A stretch of DNA of 9,427 bases, taken from Desulfurococcales archaeon. Its GTDB lineage: Archaea; Thermoproteota; Thermoprotei_A; Sulfolobales; NBVN01. A program made the translations under genes and the position numbers. Positions 6,671-9,427 of this stretch are shown here, one piece after another (within the stretch, counting starts at the first letter, position 1; every line of letters begins with the position of its first letter). The stretch covers positions 1 to 9,427 of the forward strand of contig JAGDWE010000018.1 of assembly GCA_023255965.1 (NCBI GenBank), given 5' to 3'. The notes under the pieces were generated by a model that made no database searches, was not told where the DNA came from, and was given only the letters and a program-made list of their open reading frames with translations.

Positions 6671-6692
6671 ATTTAAATTAGGATTTAAATTA
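6671..6692. repeat. tandem direct repeat of ATTTAAATTA
   Basis: Two copies of ATTTAAATTA at 6671-6680 and 6683-6692, two bases apart. The second overlaps the TAA stop of the aldehyde oxidoreductase gene. Each copy contains the palindrome ATTTAAAT. They lie just beside the IS605-type hairpin and could be a target-site or end trace, or simply A+T-rich 3' sequence. Confidence 0.4.
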
Positions 6693-8540
6693 ATCACTTA
6701 ATTCAACGTATGTGCTTAAGATGTCCGCCACATCATTTAATCCTAGGGCTTTAAGAGTTGATTTCCTAGGCACTCCATTGTTATCCCAGCCCCTTAAATC
6801 ATAGTAGTATTTAAGCATAGATCTATATCCATCAATATCTAATCTACTTCCTGCCAAAATCCCCCTACTTAATGGTTCCTCAAACCACCTAGCGGGTGGA
6901 GTGTCGAACTGCATACCCCACTGTACCCCATCGGCTGCGTACTCCCTAATCCAGAAGGCCCTTATTAGGGTATAAATTCTATTAGCTATTAAGTAAATAT
7001 CATCCCAAACATACCTAACGCCTGTTGCTATCTCTAGGAACCTTAGATAATAGTTGAGATCCAATGACGTTTCAAGCCATGGGAATCTACATACCGTTAA
7101 TGACTCAAATAACCCGCCCCTGACGTTCTGCATCCATATTAGGCGCTCTACCTTCTCCTTCGAGTATTGGAACCTATTCATCTTAATCTCTGTAGCAATA
7201 AACCATGCATCCTTATGATGAGCCCCTATCGGTGAAGTACCATACGCTAGCGCCATGCCAGGCGCTGCGTGACAATCATAAGCTGAAATCTCAAGTCCCT
7301 TAACGTGCATTGCGTACTTTACTGCATCACCCCCTAACTTGATGGATAGGTACCTAACGCCATTAGCTAGTTCATTACCTAGTCCCCTCCTATACGTAAT
7401 GTCCTTAATTAACTCCTTAAATGTCCTATAATCACCCCACGTCATACGCTCCTTAATAAGTCCCTTCTCACTTAATTCAACCGCATACGCTAACACGTTA
7501 CCTAAGCTTATCGAGTCCATCCCGTATGCATCCGCCATGTAGTTTAAGTCTGACACCTTATTTAGATCCCCTAAACCTATATTAGATCCTAACATAGCTA
7601 CGTTCTCGTAGTCTAACTCAGCCTCATTCTCATAGCCATTAATTACGTACTTAACTACATTACCACAAGGTATCTCGCAATACGGACATCCCTTCTGCCT
7701 GACCTTAATCAACTCCATGGCATTACCACCTATCTTGTTAGCATCGTCGAAGACCCCCTCCCTAAAGTTGTAAGTTGGCAGGCAACTATTGCTATTAGCC
7801 CACTCAATAGTTGACATAGTGCCCTGTCTAAGCCAGAATGAGTAGTTATCACTTTTCTTAATAGCTTCATAAGCTTCCCTAGAGATGCTTAGGAGTGAAG
7901 TTAAATCATGTAAGGGCACATCCTTAGATCCTCTGATAACTACTGCCTTTAGATTCTTAGAACCCATTACAGCTCCGATGCCTGGTCTACCCCCAGACCT
8001 ACCGAACTCGCTAATTACTGAGGCGAACCTCACTAAGTTCTCGCCCGCAGGACCTATGGTCAGTACGCCAACGTCTTCACCGAAGGTCTTGATGAGCTTT
8101 AACTCCGTATCCACGGTTGTAAGCCCCCATAAATCATCCGCTGGTAGTATATCGATTTTATCGTTATCTATAAAAATAACTGATGGCTTTCTGGCCTTAC
8201 CTTCAATGACGATCGCATCGTATCCTGCCTTCCTTAAATTAACTGCTGCCTTCGTACCTATACTGCCATCCCCATAACCGTTGGTTAGAGGCGATTTCGC
8301 AGCGACCACTAGCTTACCTGAGCTAGGTAGTAGGAGCCCTGTTAACGGGCCTCCAGCAATAACTAATTTGTTTAGAGGTGAGAGGGGATCTACGCCTGGC
8401 TGTAATTCGCTCCATAGTATGTAGGCTGCAAGGCCTCTTCCGCCTAGGAACTTTAAAAGCACATCCTCATCGATGTTATTGACTATATGTCTGCCGCTAC
8501 TGAGGTCTATCCTTAATAACTTCCCCCACCATCCAAACAT
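6690..8540 (-). CDS. tungsten-type aldehyde ferredoxin oxidoreductase
   Basis: Member of the AOR family: a tungsten (or molybdenum) bis-pterin enzyme that oxidises aldehydes to carboxylic acids and passes two electrons to ferredoxin in the cytoplasm. Residues 1-210 are the N-terminal AOR domain, with GGRG at 33-36 and GGPLTG at 63-68. The [4Fe-4S] ligands are C285, C288, C292 (CPYCEIPC) and C484, matching the spacing of Cys288/291/295/494 in the Pyrococcus furiosus enzyme. A pterin-binding DAYGMD lies at 337-342. The second such motif, usually DxxGLC, reads ESLTVC at 479-484. Glu312 and His441/442 roughly align with the proposed catalytic Glu313 and His448. At 616 residues it is full length (about 605 in Pyrococcus). 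The substrate (general aldehydes, glyceraldehyde-3-phosphate or other) cannot be read. The start is ATG 8540 with GGTG five bases upstream. No ferredoxin-like small subunit or cofactor gene is adjacent, although the next gene carries a ferredoxin domain. Confidence 0.92.
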   Translation of the reverse strand: MFGWWGKLLRIDLSSGRHIVNNIDEDVLLKFLGGRGLAAYILWSELQPGVDPLSPLNKLVIAGGPLTGLLLPSSGKLVVAAKSPLTNGYGDGSIGTKAAVNLRKAGYDAIVIEGKARKPSVIFIDNDKIDILPADDLWGLTTVDTELKLIKTFGEDVGVLTIGPAGENLVRFASVISEFGRSGGRPGIGAVMGSKNLKAVVIRGSKDVPLHDLTSLLSISREAYEAIKKSDNYSFWLRQGTMSTIEWANSNSCLPTYNFREGVFDDANKIGGNAMELIKVRQKGCPYCEIPCGNVVKYVINGYENEAELDYENVAMLGSNIGLGDLNKVSDLNYMADAYGMDSISLGNVLAYAVELSEKGLIKERMTWGDYRTFKELIKDITYRRGLGNELANGVRYLSIKLGGDAVKYAMHVKGLEISAYDCHAAPGMALAYGTSPIGAHHKDAWFIATEIKMNRFQYSKEKVERLIWMQNVRGGLFESLTVCRFPWLETSLDLNYYLRFLEIATGVRYVWDDIYLIANRIYTLIRAFWIREYAADGVQWGMQFDTPPARWFEEPLSRGILAGSRLDIDGYRSMLKYYYDLRGWDNNGVPRKSTLKALGLNDVADILSTYVELSD

Positions 8541-8545
8541 TTAAG

Positions 8546-8549
8546 CACC
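8546..8549 (-). promoter_or_regulatory. Shine-Dalgarno of the aldehyde oxidoreductase gene
   Basis: GGTG on the minus strand, five bases (CTTAA) before ATG 8540. A TATA-like CATTTTTATTACC at about 8579-8567 would give a leader of a few bases, so the two signals together support this start. Confidence 0.45.
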
Positions 8550-8632
8550 GAATTAAATCGCAGTAGGGTAATAAAAATGTTACTAGGGAGATTGTATTAT
8601 GTTGATTACCGTTAATAATGCCTCATTACCAT

Positions 8633-8658
8633 GAGAGTAAAGTTTATGTTTTACTCTC
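8633..8658. promoter_or_regulatory. 9-bp inverted repeat, candidate operator of the phosphoribosyltransferase gene
   Basis: GAGAGTAAA (8633-8641) and TTTACTCTC (8650-8658) are perfect inverted copies separated by 8 bases, GTTTATGT. The spacer holds a TATA-like TTTATG at a distance suited to transcription starting near 8673, just before TTG 8681. The arms would flank or cover the basal promoter, as expected for a dimeric repressor site. A second TATA-like element, CTTTATAG at 8661-8668, is too close to the start codon to serve it. An RNA hairpin is an alternative reading. Confidence 0.5.
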
Positions 8659-8669
8659 TCCTTTATAGT

Positions 8670-8674
8670 GAGGG
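8670..8674 (+). promoter_or_regulatory. Shine-Dalgarno of the phosphoribosyltransferase gene
   Basis: GAGGG lies six bases before TTG 8681. An in-frame TGA at 8669-8671 blocks any upstream extension, so this site fixes the TTG start. Confidence 0.6.
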
Positions 8675-8680
8675 ATACCT

Positions 8681-9352
8681 TTGGTTAAAGTTAATACAAA
8701 GCTCGTTTCATGGGAGGAGATAGTTGAGTGGTCTAGGGGTTTAGCTAAAATCATCAAGTCTTCAGGATATAAACCGGATGTAATAATAGCTGTAGCTAGA
8801 GGTGGCTACGTCCCCGCTAGACTGCTATGTGACTTTCTAATGGTTGAGAACCTGCTGTCCATTCAAAGCCAACACTGGACCGAGGCAGCCAAGGTAGCTG
8901 AGAAGGCCGTAATTAAGTTCCAGTACTCCATAGACTTAAACGGAGCTAAAGCACTACTCGTTGACGACATAGTCGATACAGGTGAGTCACTAATGCTCGC
9001 TAAAGAGTTCATAGTTAGAAATTGGAGACCCAAGGAGTTGAAGATAGCGACCCTTCAATGGATTTCACCCGTAGCTAAGATTAAGCCGGACTACTACTTT
9101 ATCGAGGTAAAGGATTGGGTATGGTTCCAGTACCCATGGACAAGGCTTGAAGATACATGTCAATTTATTAGGAGAATGCTAACTGAAGAAGGAAAAAGTA
9201 AGAGGGAGTGGTACCTAGGTGAAATTATAGATAAGTTCAGAGAGTGGTACGGGATTGACGTAGGAATGGAATACTATAAGGAAGCCATTGAGCTGTTAAT
9301 TGAGGAGGGATTAATAGTTAGGTCCGGAGATAAATACTTGGTAAGAGTGTGA
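8681..9352 (+). CDS. purine-type phosphoribosyltransferase (COG2236-like) with extra C-terminal domain
   Basis: Type I phosphoribosyltransferase that would join a purine base (guanine, hypoxanthine or xanthine) to PRPP in nucleotide salvage. The PPi loop VARGGY is at 38-43 and the PRPP-binding signature LLVDDIVDTGES at 92-103, both clear. The aromatic stretch VKDWVWFQYPW at 143-153 would shape the base pocket, as in xanthine-guanine enzymes. The catalytic fold ends near 170, which is a normal length. Residues 177-223 are extra and read as helices followed by a beta hairpin (EEGLIVRSGDKYLVRV, 208-223), like a small winged-helix domain; this is a pattern judgement only. The start is TTG 8681, set by GAGGG upstream. 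It is transcribed divergently from the aldehyde oxidoreductase gene, with a 140-base gap holding a palindrome. Base specificity is uncertain, and a regulatory role is possible. Confidence 0.85.
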   Translation: MVKVNTKLVSWEEIVEWSRGLAKIIKSSGYKPDVIIAVARGGYVPARLLCDFLMVENLLSIQSQHWTEAAKVAEKAVIKFQYSIDLNGAKALLVDDIVDTGESLMLAKEFIVRNWRPKELKIATLQWISPVAKIKPDYYFIEVKDWVWFQYPWTRLEDTCQFIRRMLTEEGKSKREWYLGEIIDKFREWYGIDVGMEYYKEAIELLIEEGLIVRSGDKYLVRV

Positions 9353-9364
9353 TACCAGTTCATC

Positions 9365-9427
9365 CTAAGAGCGCTCCCCTCTCACGGTACCTCTAATCGT
9401 TTTCATTATTTCTAATTCCTTGAGCGG
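9365..9427 (-). CDS. C-terminal end of an unidentified minus-strand gene (partial)
   Basis: One minus-strand frame is open from the right edge for 20 codons to a TAG stop at 9367-9365, ending IMKTIRGTVRGERS. The other two minus frames are stopped within this stretch. The composition and basic C-terminus are plausible for a real protein end. It would converge on the phosphoribosyltransferase gene with 12 bases between. It is too short to assign a family, so the call rests on frame openness and the tight gene packing seen elsewhere in the window. Confidence 0.4.
   Translation of the reverse strand, partial: PLKELEIMKTIRGTVRGERS

Noticed and set aside
7885..8277. 130-codon open frame on the + strand
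   Set aside because: It lies fully antisense to the well-supported aldehyde oxidoreductase gene and its translation shows no family features.
8661..8668. CTTTATAG as the TATA box of the phosphoribosyltransferase gene
   Set aside because: It would place transcription start at about 8690, downstream of the only acceptable start codon.

Overview
The window looks like part of the chromosome of a thermophilic crenarchaeon (Thermoproteota). The support is an archaeal RadA recombinase, an archaeal-type (PibD/FlaK-like) prepilin peptidase, an ADP-forming acyl-CoA synthetase alpha subunit, a tungsten-type aldehyde:ferredoxin oxidoreductase, archaeal TATA boxes close to start codons, and many GTG/TTG starts. 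The moderate G+C and gene types would suit the Caldivirga/Vulcanisaeta/Thermocladium part of Thermoproteales, but that placement is only a guess.

Layout from left to right: (a) 1-274 has no convincing gene. Its first ~120 bases are clearly richer in G+C than what follows and contain several short hairpins. (b) An acyl-CoA synthetase alpha gene on the + strand (275-1723) converges on (c) a three-gene minus-strand operon read right to left: radA (4497-3007), prepilin peptidase (3000-2260) and a HIT-family nucleotide phosphorylase/hydrolase (2254-1733). The genes in this operon are 5-6 bases apart, and the ribosome-binding site of each downstream gene overlaps or abuts the end of the one before. 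radA carries a 175-residue mini-intein exactly in its ATP-binding P-loop. (d) A 676-residue multidomain PP-loop protein with zinc ribbon, PUA-like, PAPS-reductase-like and double [4Fe-4S] ferredoxin domains (6578-4548, minus). (e) A 111-base gap holding a perfect G+C-rich hairpin that resembles the right end of an IS200/IS605 (TnpB) element. (f) An aldehyde ferredoxin oxidoreductase gene (8540-6690, minus). (g) A divergent intergenic region with a 9-bp palindrome. (h) A purine-type phosphoribosyltransferase with an extra C-terminal domain (8681-9352, plus). (i) The likely C-terminal end of another minus-strand gene at the right edge.

Together the metabolic genes fit a peptide- or sugar-fermenting anaerobic lifestyle: aldehydes are oxidised to acids with reduced ferredoxin, and acyl-CoAs are converted to acids with ATP formation. 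The recombinase-pilin peptidase-HIT operon is the most suggestive gene association. The RadA mini-intein, the orphan IS605-type hairpin and the palindrome in front of the phosphoribosyltransferase are the most interesting non-standard signals. I found no CRISPR array, tRNA, rRNA or complete insertion sequence.
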